Assembly: GCA_003599475.1 (NCBI GenBank)
Contig: QZKK01000235.1
Location: 1 to 27,405 of the forward strand
DNA from: Desulfobacteraceae bacterium
GTDB taxonomy: Bacteria; Desulfobacterota; Desulfobacteria; Desulfobacterales; SURF-15
Direction of reading: 5' to 3'
Length of the DNA: 27,405 nucleotides
The notes beneath the pieces are model-generated. The model made no database searches. It was not told the origin of the DNA and saw only the letters and a program-made list of their open reading frames with translations. The translations under genes were made by a program, and so were the position numbers. Of this stretch, positions 7,662 through 15,182 are shown one piece after another; position 1 is the first letter of the stretch, and each line of letters begins with the position of its first letter.

Positions 7662-7747
7662 GAAACACCTCCCATTCCCTTCATTTCCAAATCGTGCATA
7701 ATGCAATCTAAAAAAGAGTGCCATTATTTCATTTTGCATGCATGCAG
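7555..7747. repeat. Direct repeat copy B: leader and start of the activator
   Basis: Partner of 2828-3021 in the same orientation. Here the downstream gene is intact, so this is the better preserved copy. Confidence 0.8.
7695..7746. promoter_or_regulatory. Paired palindromes, candidate activator-binding sites
   Basis: TGCATAATGCA (7695-7705) and TGCATGCATGCA (7735-7746) are perfect dyads about 40 bp apart, close to four helical turns. They lie 160-200 bp upstream of the expected +1 of the NifX-like genes, a normal enhancer distance for a sigma-54 activator. In repeat copy A the equivalents are degraded (TGCATTATGGA, TGCATGGATGCA). Confidence 0.5.
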
Positions 7748-7873
7748 TCAACCGAAAAAATTCAGCTTAAAAGCAGCCCGAAGCAAAACGCGAGGATCGA
7801 TTCATCGTGTCGTGCCTGTTGGATGCTGGAACCCGCGCCATTCGATTTTCCAGAATTCTAGAAAAAAATCGAG

Positions 7874-7890
7874 TTGGCATGCCGATTGCG
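7874..7890 (+). promoter_or_regulatory. Sigma-54 promoter of the NifX-like genes
   Basis: TTGGCATGCCGATTGC at 7874-7889: GG and GC are separated by exactly 10 bp, and both -24 and -12 elements are close to TGGCAC-N5-TTGC. The expected +1 is near 7901, only about 3 nt before the ATG at 7904, so the message may be practically leaderless. Confidence 0.65.
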
Positions 7891-7903
7891 ATCATAAAGG
7901 GTC

Positions 7904-8350
7904 ATGCGGGTTGCCTTTGCACATTGGAAAGATCGTTTATCTCCCGTATTCGATGTTTCGGATCGAATCCTTCTCATCGATTTTGAAAACGGCCGGGAAA
8001 AGAGGCGGGGGGACATCCCGCTGAGCAGCTGCAGCCCGCTGCACCGAGCCAAGGAAGTCTCAGGCCTTGGAGCCGAGGTCCTGATCTGTGGAGCGATCTC
8101 ACAGATCATGAAAACGGCCTTGACCGATGCCGGTGTTCAGGTGACGGGGTTTATCTGCGGCAATCTGGAGGCCGTCATTTCGGCTTTCATGCGCGGCGAA
8201 CTGAACGACGCCCGCTTCAATATGCCCGGAAGTCGAGGGAAATGCCGGCGCCGGCCCCAAAGGCCACTGCGTTCGGACGGACCGAGCGCATCGTCCAAAC
8301 CCGGGGATCGCAAAGAAAAGCGTTCACCTGGCACAGAACCTGCTTTATGA
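7904..8350 (+). CDS. NifX/NifB-family dinitrogenase cofactor-binding-like protein
   Basis: 148 aa. The first 110 residues fit the family: MRVAFAHWKDRLSPVFDVSD, LGAEVLICGAIS, then ALTDAGVQVTGFICGN, and ending GELNDARFNMPGSRGK. The family has an RNase H-like fold that binds FeMo-co-type or other metal-sulfur clusters (NifX, NafY, ORP). The C-terminal 40 residues are basic and low in complexity and may be disordered. It is the first of three such genes and sits directly behind the -24/-12 promoter. Function in this organism is unknown; no nif structural genes are in view, so a non-nitrogenase metal-cluster role is more likely. Confidence 0.8.
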   Translation: MRVAFAHWKDRLSPVFDVSDRILLIDFENGREKRRGDIPLSSCSPLHRAKEVSGLGAEVLICGAISQIMKTALTDAGVQVTGFICGNLEAVISAFMRGELNDARFNMPGSRGKCRRRPQRPLRSDGPSASSKPGDRKEKRSPGTEPAL

Positions 8351-8417
8351 CATCGAAACCGGCAATCGAACCGAACATGATCTCCCCGCGGAACTCTCCC
8401 GGGCGGATCTTGTCAAA

Positions 8418-8477
8418 CCGCAATCTCAGCCCCCGCCCCACCTATACCCCCCCAACAATCGGGGGCTCAGATTGCGG
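8418..8477. repeat. Long intercistronic inverted repeat
   Basis: 18-nt arms (8418-8435 and 8460-8477) that pair with one mismatch around a 24-nt C-rich loop. The stem core is AGCCCCCG/CGGGGGCT. It lies between the first and second NifX-like genes and ends 8 nt before the next ribosome-binding site. There is no T tract, so attenuation, RNA processing or mRNA stabilisation is more likely than simple termination. Confidence 0.7.
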
Positions 8478-8501
8478 AACAACGGAAAGGAGAAATTGGA
8501 A

Positions 8502-8864
8502 ATGCGTATCGCGGTGCCTGTCGACGGAAGCGGCATCGACTCCCAGGTGGATCCCCGCTTCGGTCGCGCCCAGACGTTTCTCATCGTAGACACGGAAACG
8601 ATGGCCTTTGAACGGATCGACAATGTGCAGAATCTCAACCTGCCCCAAGGGGCGGGAATTCAGTCCGCTCAAACCGTCATCGAACAGAAACCGGATGTGG
8701 TTCTGACGGGCAATTGCGGGCCCAAGGCGTTTCAGGTTTTCCGTACTGCCGGCGTCGAAGTCGTCGTCGGCGTATCGGGCAGCATCCGCCAGGCAGTCCA
8801 GGACTATCTGGCAGGAAAATATCGAGCAGCTCCCGAAGCGAATGTCGAGGGTCATTGGATGTAG
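8502..8864 (+). CDS. NifX/NifB-family protein, second copy
   Basis: 120 aa from ATG 8502, with AAAGGAG at 8486-8492. The frame is open to 8472 but the extra ten residues precede the conserved start MRIAVPVDGSGIDSQVDPRFGRAQTF. Other family marks are the IEQKPDVVLTGNCGPKAF segment and the FRTAGVEVVVGVSG strand-loop. Predicted metal-cluster-binding protein like its neighbours. It is not a recent duplicate of the first gene, since the two differ in most positions. Confidence 0.85.
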   Translation: MRIAVPVDGSGIDSQVDPRFGRAQTFLIVDTETMAFERIDNVQNLNLPQGAGIQSAQTVIEQKPDVVLTGNCGPKAFQVFRTAGVEVVVGVSGSIRQAVQDYLAGKYRAAPEANVEGHWM

Positions 8865-8882
8865 CAGGAAAAGGAGGACTGA

Positions 8883-9224
8883 GTGGACGAAATCAAATTC
8901 GCAATTCCTTTAGCCGATGGAAAGCTGTGCGCCCATTTCGGCCATTGCCAGCAATTTGCGATCATCGATATGCAGAACGGAAAAATCACCCGGATGTCCG
9001 GGGAGACCCCTCCGCCTCATGAACCGGGAGTCCTCCCCAGATGGCTTCAGGAGATGGGAGTCAAGGTGGTGATCGCAGGCGGAATGGGAATGAGAGCCCA
9101 GCAGCTTTTCAATCAAAATGGGATTACCGTGGTTACCGGTGCTCCGGGGAATACGCCGGAGTCCCTGGTCAGGCAGTACACGGCCGGCACTCTGGAGACC
9201 GGCCCCAACGCTTGCGATCATTGA
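8883..9224 (+). CDS. NifX/NifB-family protein, third copy
   Basis: 113 aa from GTG 8883, with a good AAGGAGGACTGA before it and 18 nt after the previous stop. It shows IKFAIPLADGKLCAHFGHCQ, a metal-site-like CAHFGHC segment, followed by QFAIIDMQNGKI, GVKVVIAGGMGMRAQQLF and NGITVVTGAPG. This H-F-G-H-C pattern is usual in the NifX-like proteins that accompany Mrp/MinD ATPases in anaerobes. Likely binds a metal or cluster. Confidence 0.85.
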   Translation: MDEIKFAIPLADGKLCAHFGHCQQFAIIDMQNGKITRMSGETPPPHEPGVLPRWLQEMGVKVVIAGGMGMRAQQLFNQNGITVVTGAPGNTPESLVRQYTAGTLETGPNACDH

Positions 9225-9452
9225 GGCAGAGAGTTCCCGCCTTTACCGCCGGCTTTTTGCCGAGGCCGATGGGGTTCGACTCTCCGAAATCCTGTTTGAC
9301 CCTTCCATTCGGTTCTGCTAATTTCACCATAGCCGCAGCCGAATCAAAAACCAGGAACGATGGCATAAAGAAGAACTTTTGCCCTTAGACGACTGAATGA
9401 TTTCCCGAAGCCGAACCAGTTGAACGGAAGCCGAACCCGGGCTTAGACTCCA
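9225..9452. other. Non-coding spacer
   Basis: 228 bp with no convincing gene or promoter. It contains two AAGCCGAAC units near 9404-9436; CCCGAAGCCGAA recurs in the spacer at 18726-18737. Confidence 0.4.
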
Positions 9453-11015
9453 ATGGAAGAAAAACACTGGAAAGTGCTTCTCATCGATGACGAGGCCGAC
9501 ATCCGGGAGGTGATGTCCATTGCCATTGGGGATGCCGGATATCGGGTATTGACCGCAGCGGACGGTGCGGCCGGCGTTCGCCTCTGCCTGGAAGAATCCC
9601 CCCAGATCGTCGTCACTGACATTCGAATGCCGAATATGGACGGTCTCCAGGTGCTCGGAGCCGTAAAAAAGATGAACCCTGAAGTCGAGGTGATCGTCAT
9701 TACGGCTTTCGGAGACATGGATCTCGCCATCCGCGCCCTCCAGCTCGATGCATCCGATTTCATCACCAAACCGGTCAGCGAAACCGCGCTCCATCTCGCC
9801 CTGAAACGGGCCCGGAGTCGTTTTCTTACCCGGAAAAAGCTCCAGGACCATGCCGATCTTCTATCCAGAGAAAACGCTAAAACCACTCAGGAATTGATCC
9901 GGAACATCTCTTTCCATCGGAACCTGATCGAAAGCTCGATGGACGGAATCATCGGCTTCGATGCCTCGAATATGGCGATCATCTATAACCGCAGCATGGA
10001 AGGGATGCTCGGTTTTTCGAAATCCGAGCTGCTGCACCGCATGAAGTTATACGAATTCTTTCCTGCCGGGGAGGCCGAGCGCCTGCTCGCGGAGCTGGAC
10101 GGCGATCGGTTTGGGGGAAAAAACCGCCTCTTTCTCTATGAAACCGGTATATTGAATAAGGACCGGAGCCTCATTCCGGTACAGGTATCCGCGGTAAGAC
10201 TGTTCGATCAGGGCCGCCGAAGCGGTCTGGTGCTATTCTTCCGGGATATCCAGGAGTTGAAAAGGCTCGAGCGGGAACTCGAGGATCAGGCGAAGATCCT
10301 GCACCAGGATAAGATGATGTCGCTGGGCCGGTTGGCAGCCAGCGTGGTTCATGAAATCAACAACCCGATTTCCGGAATTCTCAACTATATCCGCCTGATG
10401 CTTCGCATCGTAAACCGCGGAGCCCTGGCAGAAGAACAACGCCAAAAATTTCAACAGTATCTCAGCCTCGTGGAAAATGAAACCGATCGATGCTCTAAAA
10501 TCGTTTCCAGCTTATTGACCTTTTCGCGCAAATCTCCCTCGATTTTCCAGAAAGTATCCATCGACGAATTGATCGAACGCTGTAAGATTCTAAGCGCGCA
10601 CAAACTCGAACTGCAGAATATTCGGCTGGAGTCTTCGATCGACCCGGACATTCCGGCTGTTGAAGGCGATTTCAATCAGCTCCAGCAATGCTTGATCAAC
10701 CTGATTTTCAATGCAGTCGATGCCATGCCCAAGGGTGGAACACTATCGATAGAGGGACGTTACGACCGCTCTGCGTCCTGCTTAAAAATCGTCGTAGCGG
10801 ATACCGGCGAAGGAATTTCGGAAGCGGATCTGCCTCATATCTTCGAGCCCTTCTTTACGACAAAAAAAGACGGAAGCGCTGTCGGCTTGGGGCTTTCGAC
10901 GGTCTACGGGCTTATGGAGCGACACGGGGGAAGCGTCCAGGTACAGAGTTGTTTGGGAAAAGGAAGCGTCTTTACCCTTCAGCTTCCCGTTTTCAACGCT
11001 GAAACGGAATGTTGA
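9453..11015 (+). CDS. Receiver-PAS-histidine kinase hybrid
   Basis: 520 aa, no membrane segment. Residues 1-125 form a receiver with acidic pair DDE, phosphoacceptor D56 (VVTDIRMP) and FITKP. Coiled linker to about 155, then a PAS domain (LIESSMDGIIGFDASNMAII) without the Cys motif seen in the other sensors. HisKA has phosphoacceptor His in SVVHEINNPISGI, and the HATPase has NLIFNAVDAM, DTGEGIS, FEPFFTTKK and GLGLSTVYG. Such soluble receiver-kinases usually pass phosphate onward from another kinase. The receiver start (DDEADIREVMSI) is closely similar to that of the truncated protein at 26507. It overlaps the convergent activator gene by 23 nt. The gene lacks a good ribosome-binding site. Confidence 0.9.
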   Translation: MEEKHWKVLLIDDEADIREVMSIAIGDAGYRVLTAADGAAGVRLCLEESPQIVVTDIRMPNMDGLQVLGAVKKMNPEVEVIVITAFGDMDLAIRALQLDASDFITKPVSETALHLALKRARSRFLTRKKLQDHADLLSRENAKTTQELIRNISFHRNLIESSMDGIIGFDASNMAIIYNRSMEGMLGFSKSELLHRMKLYEFFPAGEAERLLAELDGDRFGGKNRLFLYETGILNKDRSLIPVQVSAVRLFDQGRRSGLVLFFRDIQELKRLERELEDQAKILHQDKMMSLGRLAASVVHEINNPISGILNYIRLMLRIVNRGALAEEQRQKFQQYLSLVENETDRCSKIVSSLLTFSRKSPSIFQKVSIDELIERCKILSAHKLELQNIRLESSIDPDIPAVEGDFNQLQQCLINLIFNAVDAMPKGGTLSIEGRYDRSASCLKIVVADTGEGISEADLPHIFEPFFTTKKDGSAVGLGLSTVYGLMERHGGSVQVQSCLGKGSVFTLQLPVFNAETEC

Positions 11016-12369
11016 AGCTCCGCATCTGATTCCAGACCGTCACCCGGGAGATGCCCAGAAGCTCAGCGGCCCTTGTCTGATTCCCTTTTGTCTTTTCAAG
11101 GGCTTCGATGAGCCGCAGTTTTTTCAATTCTTTTTTGCCGGCGGGGTTCACCGGCTTTCTTCTGGGCGGCTCATCGCTTTTATATTTGTATACGATGGGC
11201 GGGAGGTGATGAGGCTCGATCATCGAACCATGGCAGGTGACAAAGGCGTACTCGAAGGTGCTTCTCAGTTCACGCACGTTTCCAGGCCAGGCGTACTCCA
11301 TCAACAGCCGCATCGCCTCATTGCCGATGCCCATGATTTTTTTATCGGTTCGCAGCCGGATCCTCCGGAAGAATGCCTCGGCGAGAATGGGGATATCGTC
11401 GATCCGCTCCCTCAACGGCGGCACGATGATCGGGATGACGTTGATCCGATAAAAAAGGTCCTCTCTGAAGAATCCCTGCTCGACCAGCGCATGGAGATCC
11501 CGGTTGCTGGCGGATATGATCCGGACGTTGATCGGAAGGGGGCGGTTGTCCCCCACACGCTCGATGACTTTTTCCTCCAGGACGCGCAGCAGTTTGACCT
11601 GGGTCGACAGCGGGAGGTCTCCGATCTCATCCAGGAAGATATCGCCGTCCCGCGCCGCCTCGAACCTCCCGATCCGGTTTCTGTAAGCGCCCGTATAGGC
11701 ACCTTTGACGTGCCCGAAAAGCTCGCTTTCCAGCAGGGATTCGTTCAGGGACACACAATTGACCTTTACGTAGGGCTTGCTCCTGCGAAGGCCGATTTCA
11801 TGGATCGCTTTGGCGACCAGTTCCTTGCCTGTTCCGCTTTCCCCGCAGATGATCACGGGTGCATCGGATTTAGCCGCGTTATCGATCAGATCGAATACCT
11901 TCTGCATGTGGATGGAGGCGCCCAGGATTCCGTGAAATCCGGTTTCCGATCTCAGCTCCCGCCGAAAGGCCTCGATCTGGTGGTCTTTTTCCATGATCTC
12001 CGTAATATCCGTAATCGTTTCCACCGCCCCCATCACACGGCCTTCGGCATCATGCAGGAGCGAGGCGTTTTTGAGCACATGGATGAATCCCCCGCCTTTT
12101 TTGATGAACGTGCACTTTCGCATGTTCATGGCGCCGGTCTTGAATAGAACGCACCAGTGATCGCCTTTGTTATGACGGGCATACTCGAAGATGCTGCAAT
12201 TGAGCATCGAACAGGATTTACCCAGCATCTCGTCCCTGCTGTATCCACTGATCTTTTCAAGGGCTTTATTGACCGAGACGATCGTCCCCCCCCTATCGAC
12301 GATCATCACCCCGTCTTTGATGGTGTCGACGACCTTTTTCCAGTAGGCATTCAACTCCTGTTCAAACAT
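10993..12369 (-). CDS. Second PAS-AAA-Fis sigma-54-dependent activator
   Basis: 458 aa; ATG 12369 with AGGAGAACGGAA upstream. The PAS domain (residues 8-125) carries Cys 53, 58, 73 and 86, a pattern suited to a redox or iron-sulfur sensor. The AAA+ domain has Walker A GESGTGKE (176-183), GAYTGA as the sigma-54-contact loop (Tyr for the usual Phe) and GDIFLDEIGD. A basic linker precedes a Fis HTH (GNQTRAAELLGISRVTVWNQ). No receiver domain. It is divergent from the 12630 operon, which has a good -24/-12 promoter with a dyad upstream, so it is the best candidate for that operon's activator. Its 3' end overlaps the convergent kinase gene. Confidence 0.9.
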   Translation of the reverse strand: MFEQELNAYWKKVVDTIKDGVMIVDRGGTIVSVNKALEKISGYSRDEMLGKSCSMLNCSIFEYARHNKGDHWCVLFKTGAMNMRKCTFIKKGGGFIHVLKNASLLHDAEGRVMGAVETITDITEIMEKDHQIEAFRRELRSETGFHGILGASIHMQKVFDLIDNAAKSDAPVIICGESGTGKELVAKAIHEIGLRRSKPYVKVNCVSLNESLLESELFGHVKGAYTGAYRNRIGRFEAARDGDIFLDEIGDLPLSTQVKLLRVLEEKVIERVGDNRPLPINVRIISASNRDLHALVEQGFFREDLFYRINVIPIIVPPLRERIDDIPILAEAFFRRIRLRTDKKIMGIGNEAMRLLMEYAWPGNVRELRSTFEYAFVTCHGSMIEPHHLPPIVYKYKSDEPPRRKPVNPAGKKELKKLRLIEALEKTKGNQTRAAELLGISRVTVWNQMRSFNIPFQR

Positions 12370-12471
12370 TTCCGTTCTCCTGTTCTATTTTTAACACCAG
12401 CCAAGAAATTTTACTTAACACTTTAACAATAAAATGCAACATTAAAATGAGCTTGGGAGCTTCGTCCAAAT

Positions 12472-12521
12472 TGGAATGGTGGAATGATGTGAGGTTGGAA
12501 TAACGGGTTCGAGCTGAACCC
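12472..12521. promoter_or_regulatory. Candidate enhancer: TGGAAT repeats and GGGTTC dyad
   Basis: TGGAAT occurs at 12472-12477, 12480-12485 and 12496-12501. It is followed by a perfect dyad, GGGTTC-GAGCT-GAACCC (12505-12521), centred about 77 bp upstream of the expected +1. Position and form fit an activator-binding site; which of the two elements is bound is unknown. Confidence 0.5.
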
Positions 12522-12562
12522 TGAGCCGCTGGCCACGCTCCTTATGAAGCCGGACCGAACGA

Positions 12563-12579
12563 CTGGCATCCTGCTTGCA
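12563..12579 (+). promoter_or_regulatory. Sigma-54 promoter of the Hdr operon
   Basis: CTGGCATCCTGCTTGCA matches the YTGGCAC-N5-TTGCW consensus, with GG and GC exactly 10 bp apart. The expected +1 is near 12590, leaving a 40-nt leader before the first gene. A sigma-54 activator gene is divergent at 12369. Confidence 0.8.
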
Positions 12580-12629
12580 GTGTCAAGGGCTTCAAGAAAT
12601 ACCTTGAACCGCTTTGGGGATGATTCGAA

Positions 12630-12872
12630 TTGGATATCAAACCGGATTATACACTCGATTTGAGAGGTGCGATCCCCCCCATCACTTTGCTCAAGGTGAG
12701 CCAGGTGTTCAGAGAGATGAAGCCGAGTGAAATCCTGGAAATCGTCTGCCGGGATCCGGATACCCGCTGCGACCTTTTCAAGGTTCTGCCCCCCCTTTCC
12801 TATGAGGTGCTTGAAATCGACGAACTCGAGGAAGAAAAAAACTCGTTTCGGGTTCGAATGAGAAAAAGGTAA
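12630..12872 (+). CDS. TusA-like protein lacking the catalytic Cys
   Basis: 80 aa from TTG 12630. The TusA fold is recognisable from LDLRGAIPPITLLKVSQVF followed by SEILEIVCRDPDTRCDLFKV. In true TusA sulfurtransferases the signature is R-G-x-x-C-P-x-P; here the Cys position is Pro (RGAIPPIT), so persulfide transfer through that residue is not possible. Two other Cys (CRDPDTRC) remain. It is the first gene after the sigma-54 promoter and sits 6 nt before the QmoC-HdrD fusion. A structural or sulfur-carrier-binding role in the Hdr-like complex is plausible, since TusA-type carriers interact with Hdr-like complexes in sulfur oxidisers. Function not established. Confidence 0.7.
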   Translation: MDIKPDYTLDLRGAIPPITLLKVSQVFREMKPSEILEIVCRDPDTRCDLFKVLPPLSYEVLEIDELEEEKNSFRVRMRKR

Positions 12873-12878
12873 CGATCG

Positions 12879-15182
12879 ATGAAATACCGGGTCGATTCCG
12901 AACTGTATCAGGAGGTGGCAAAATTCGGCGCCAGAGACATGGAGGCCTGCATGCAGTGCGGCACCTGCAGCGCATCGTGTCCTCTGTCCAGCGGATCGAA
13001 TCCGTTTCCCCGGAAAATCTATCGCTATCTTCAGCTTGGGTTGAGGGACAAGCTGCTCGCTTCACCCGAGCCCTGGCTCTGCTATTACTGCGGGGAATGC
13101 AACAAGGACTGCCCCCGCGGGGCCGAGCCGGCGGAAACAATGATGGCCGCCCGCCGCTGGCTGACCGCGCAGTACGACTGGACCGGGCTGGCCAGGCGGT
13201 TCTATCTTTCCGAAGCCTGGGAAATCGGTGCTTTGATCGCAGTTGCCTTGTCGGTCGTTCTTCTCTTCCTCTTCGGCCACGGCCCGATCGTAACCGATCG
13301 GGTTTCCGTCGATTCATTCGCACCGGTCTTCTGGGTCGAGCTCGGAGATCTGATCATGGGGGCGGTTCTTTCGGCCTTTCTGCTTTCGAACGCATTCCGG
13401 ATGTACCGCTTCGTGATGGGCGGCACGAGGCCGCCGTTTCGCCTCTATATTACGGAAGCCAAGGCCTTTATTTTAAACTTTTTGACTCAGAAGCGCTGGC
13501 GGGAATGCGGGGAGGACCGGAGCCGCTGGCTGAAACACTTGATATTGGTGAGCGGCTACCTTACCATGATGACGCTGGTGATCGTTTTCATCCGCTGGTT
13601 CCAGGTCGATGACGAAAGCTGGCATTTTACGAGTCTCTTCGGCTACTATGCCACCGGTGTCCTGCTGATCGTTACGGTAGAGATGTTCCGCAGCCGGCTC
13701 AGGAAAAAAGAAACCATCCACCGTTTCTCCGAATTTTCCGACTGGCTTTTCTTGATTCTCCTTTTCCTGACTACGCTCACCGGCATCCTCATGCATGCCG
13801 TTCGGCTCGCCGGTTGGCCGATGACAACCTATGTCATGTACGTCGTACACCTTGCAATCGCAGTACCGATGCTGATCGTGGAGGTCCCTTTCGGGAAATG
13901 GTCCCATCTCTTTTACAGACCGCTTGCGATCTATTTAGCCGCTGTAAAGGAGAAGGCGTCGAAACCCTCAGCGATTGAGATCGAGGATGTCCTCGCCCAA
14001 GTCGGAAATACCTTCATGACCTGTCTCCAATGCGGAACCTGTAAAAGTGTGTGTCCATGGAACCGGATTTCGAGTGACCGCCATGACTCTATCCCTCCCT
14101 TCAGTCCCCGCAACATCCTTCGCCGGCTCTCTTTGGGTCTAGGCACCGAACAGTCGGTCGACTGTGCCGTGTGGAGCTGCGTGACCTGCAAGGCGTGCGA
14201 GGCGAGCTGCCCGCGCGGGATTGAAATCATCGATGTCATGAAATCGGTGCGGGGGCAAAACGTCGTTTCCGGAAAAGTCCCCGAACCTTTCGAAGCCCCC
14301 CTTGCCAGCCTTAAGAGCGACGGCAACCCCTGGGGAGGTTTGCGCGACAAGCGGATGGAATGGGCGGAAGGTTTTCACGTCCCTCCCGTTGAACCCGGGA
14401 TCGAATACGCTCTTTTTACCTGCTGCACCACCGCATACGATCCGATCGCCCGCAAGGCCGGGCGGGCGCTGCTCGAGCTGTTAAAAAAAGCCGAGATCCA
14501 CTTCGGCACTTTCGATGACAGGCAGAGCTGCTGCGGGGACCCGGCGGATAAAATCGGTGCGGCGAAAACCTTTTCTGAGCTCGCCCGTAAAAACACCGAA
14601 CTTTTTTTGGGCGCCGGAGTCCGAAAAATCCTGACCGTTTCGCCCCATTGTCTGAACGCTTTTAGAAATCATTATTCCGGGTTGAAGGGGCTTGCATCCA
14701 TCGAGCACTATGCCGAGCTTCTCGGCCGGCTCGTTGCAGAAGGCCGCTTGAGACCGGTCCATGCAATCGATTGCACCGCAACCTATCACGATCCCTGCTA
14801 TCTGGGGCGACACAACGGCATCTACGAAGCGCCTCGCCGTGTCCTTCAAAGCATTCCAGGCCTTACGCTGGTCGAGATGGCGAGTAACCGGGAAAACGGC
14901 TTGTGCTGTGGAGGAGGAGGCGGCGGTGCCTGGAGCTTCGACCCTTCCGCCCTGCGCCTGGGGATGATGCGCGTGGAAGAGTCGCTCGCGACCGGCGCCC
15001 AAGTGATCGCCACGGCCTGCCCCTACTGCATCCGCATGCTCAACGACGCCGTCAGGAAGCTCAAGGCAGAGAATCGGATCACCGTCAAGGATCTCTCCGA
15101 ATTGCTGTTGCAGTCGGTGGACGCGGGGGCTGAAGCGAATATAACGGAGCACGCCTATTCGGAATTGGAGCAGGAGGGATGA
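12879..15182 (+). CDS. QmoC-HdrD-like membrane iron-sulfur fusion protein
   Basis: 767 aa. Residues 1-85 form an HdrC-type dicluster domain (C24, 27, 30, 34 and C68, 71, 74, 78). About 110-345 is a cytochrome b-like membrane part with five to six helices, resembling the QmoC C-terminus. Around 385-445 is a second dicluster (CLQCGTCKSVCP, CVTCKACEASCP). From about 500 to the end lie two CCG domains as in HdrB/HdrD. The second CCG is canonical (CCGGGGGG, CPYC); the first reads SPHC where CxxC is expected. Known families suggest quinone contact in the membrane part and thiol/disulfide chemistry at the CCG clusters. It overlaps the HdrA gene by 4 nt (ATGA). Probable membrane anchor and quinone end of the complex. 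Confidence 0.85.
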   Translation: MKYRVDSELYQEVAKFGARDMEACMQCGTCSASCPLSSGSNPFPRKIYRYLQLGLRDKLLASPEPWLCYYCGECNKDCPRGAEPAETMMAARRWLTAQYDWTGLARRFYLSEAWEIGALIAVALSVVLLFLFGHGPIVTDRVSVDSFAPVFWVELGDLIMGAVLSAFLLSNAFRMYRFVMGGTRPPFRLYITEAKAFILNFLTQKRWRECGEDRSRWLKHLILVSGYLTMMTLVIVFIRWFQVDDESWHFTSLFGYYATGVLLIVTVEMFRSRLRKKETIHRFSEFSDWLFLILLFLTTLTGILMHAVRLAGWPMTTYVMYVVHLAIAVPMLIVEVPFGKWSHLFYRPLAIYLAAVKEKASKPSAIEIEDVLAQVGNTFMTCLQCGTCKSVCPWNRISSDRHDSIPPFSPRNILRRLSLGLGTEQSVDCAVWSCVTCKACEASCPRGIEIIDVMKSVRGQNVVSGKVPEPFEAPLASLKSDGNPWGGLRDKRMEWAEGFHVPPVEPGIEYALFTCCTTAYDPIARKAGRALLELLKKAEIHFGTFDDRQSCCGDPADKIGAAKTFSELARKNTELFLGAGVRKILTVSPHCLNAFRNHYSGLKGLASIEHYAELLGRLVAEGRLRPVHAIDCTATYHDPCYLGRHNGIYEAPRRVLQSIPGLTLVEMASNRENGLCCGGGGGGAWSFDPSALRLGMMRVEESLATGAQVIATACPYCIRMLNDAVRKLKAENRITVKDLSELLLQSVDAGAEANITEHAYSELEQEG

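Noticed and set aside
7700..7735. TGGCAC followed by TTGCAT on the minus strand before the first activator
   Set aside because: GG and GC are separated by 16 bp instead of 10, so it cannot act as a sigma-54 promoter.
6411..8024. 537-codon plus-strand open frame opposite the first activator
   Set aside because: Antisense to an intact PAS-AAA-Fis protein; no ribosome-binding site and no recognisable domain.
9400..9440. AAGCCGAAC repeats as a possible promoter or operator
   Set aside because: No -10, -35 or -24/-12 element in register; similar units occur at 18726 without a clear role.
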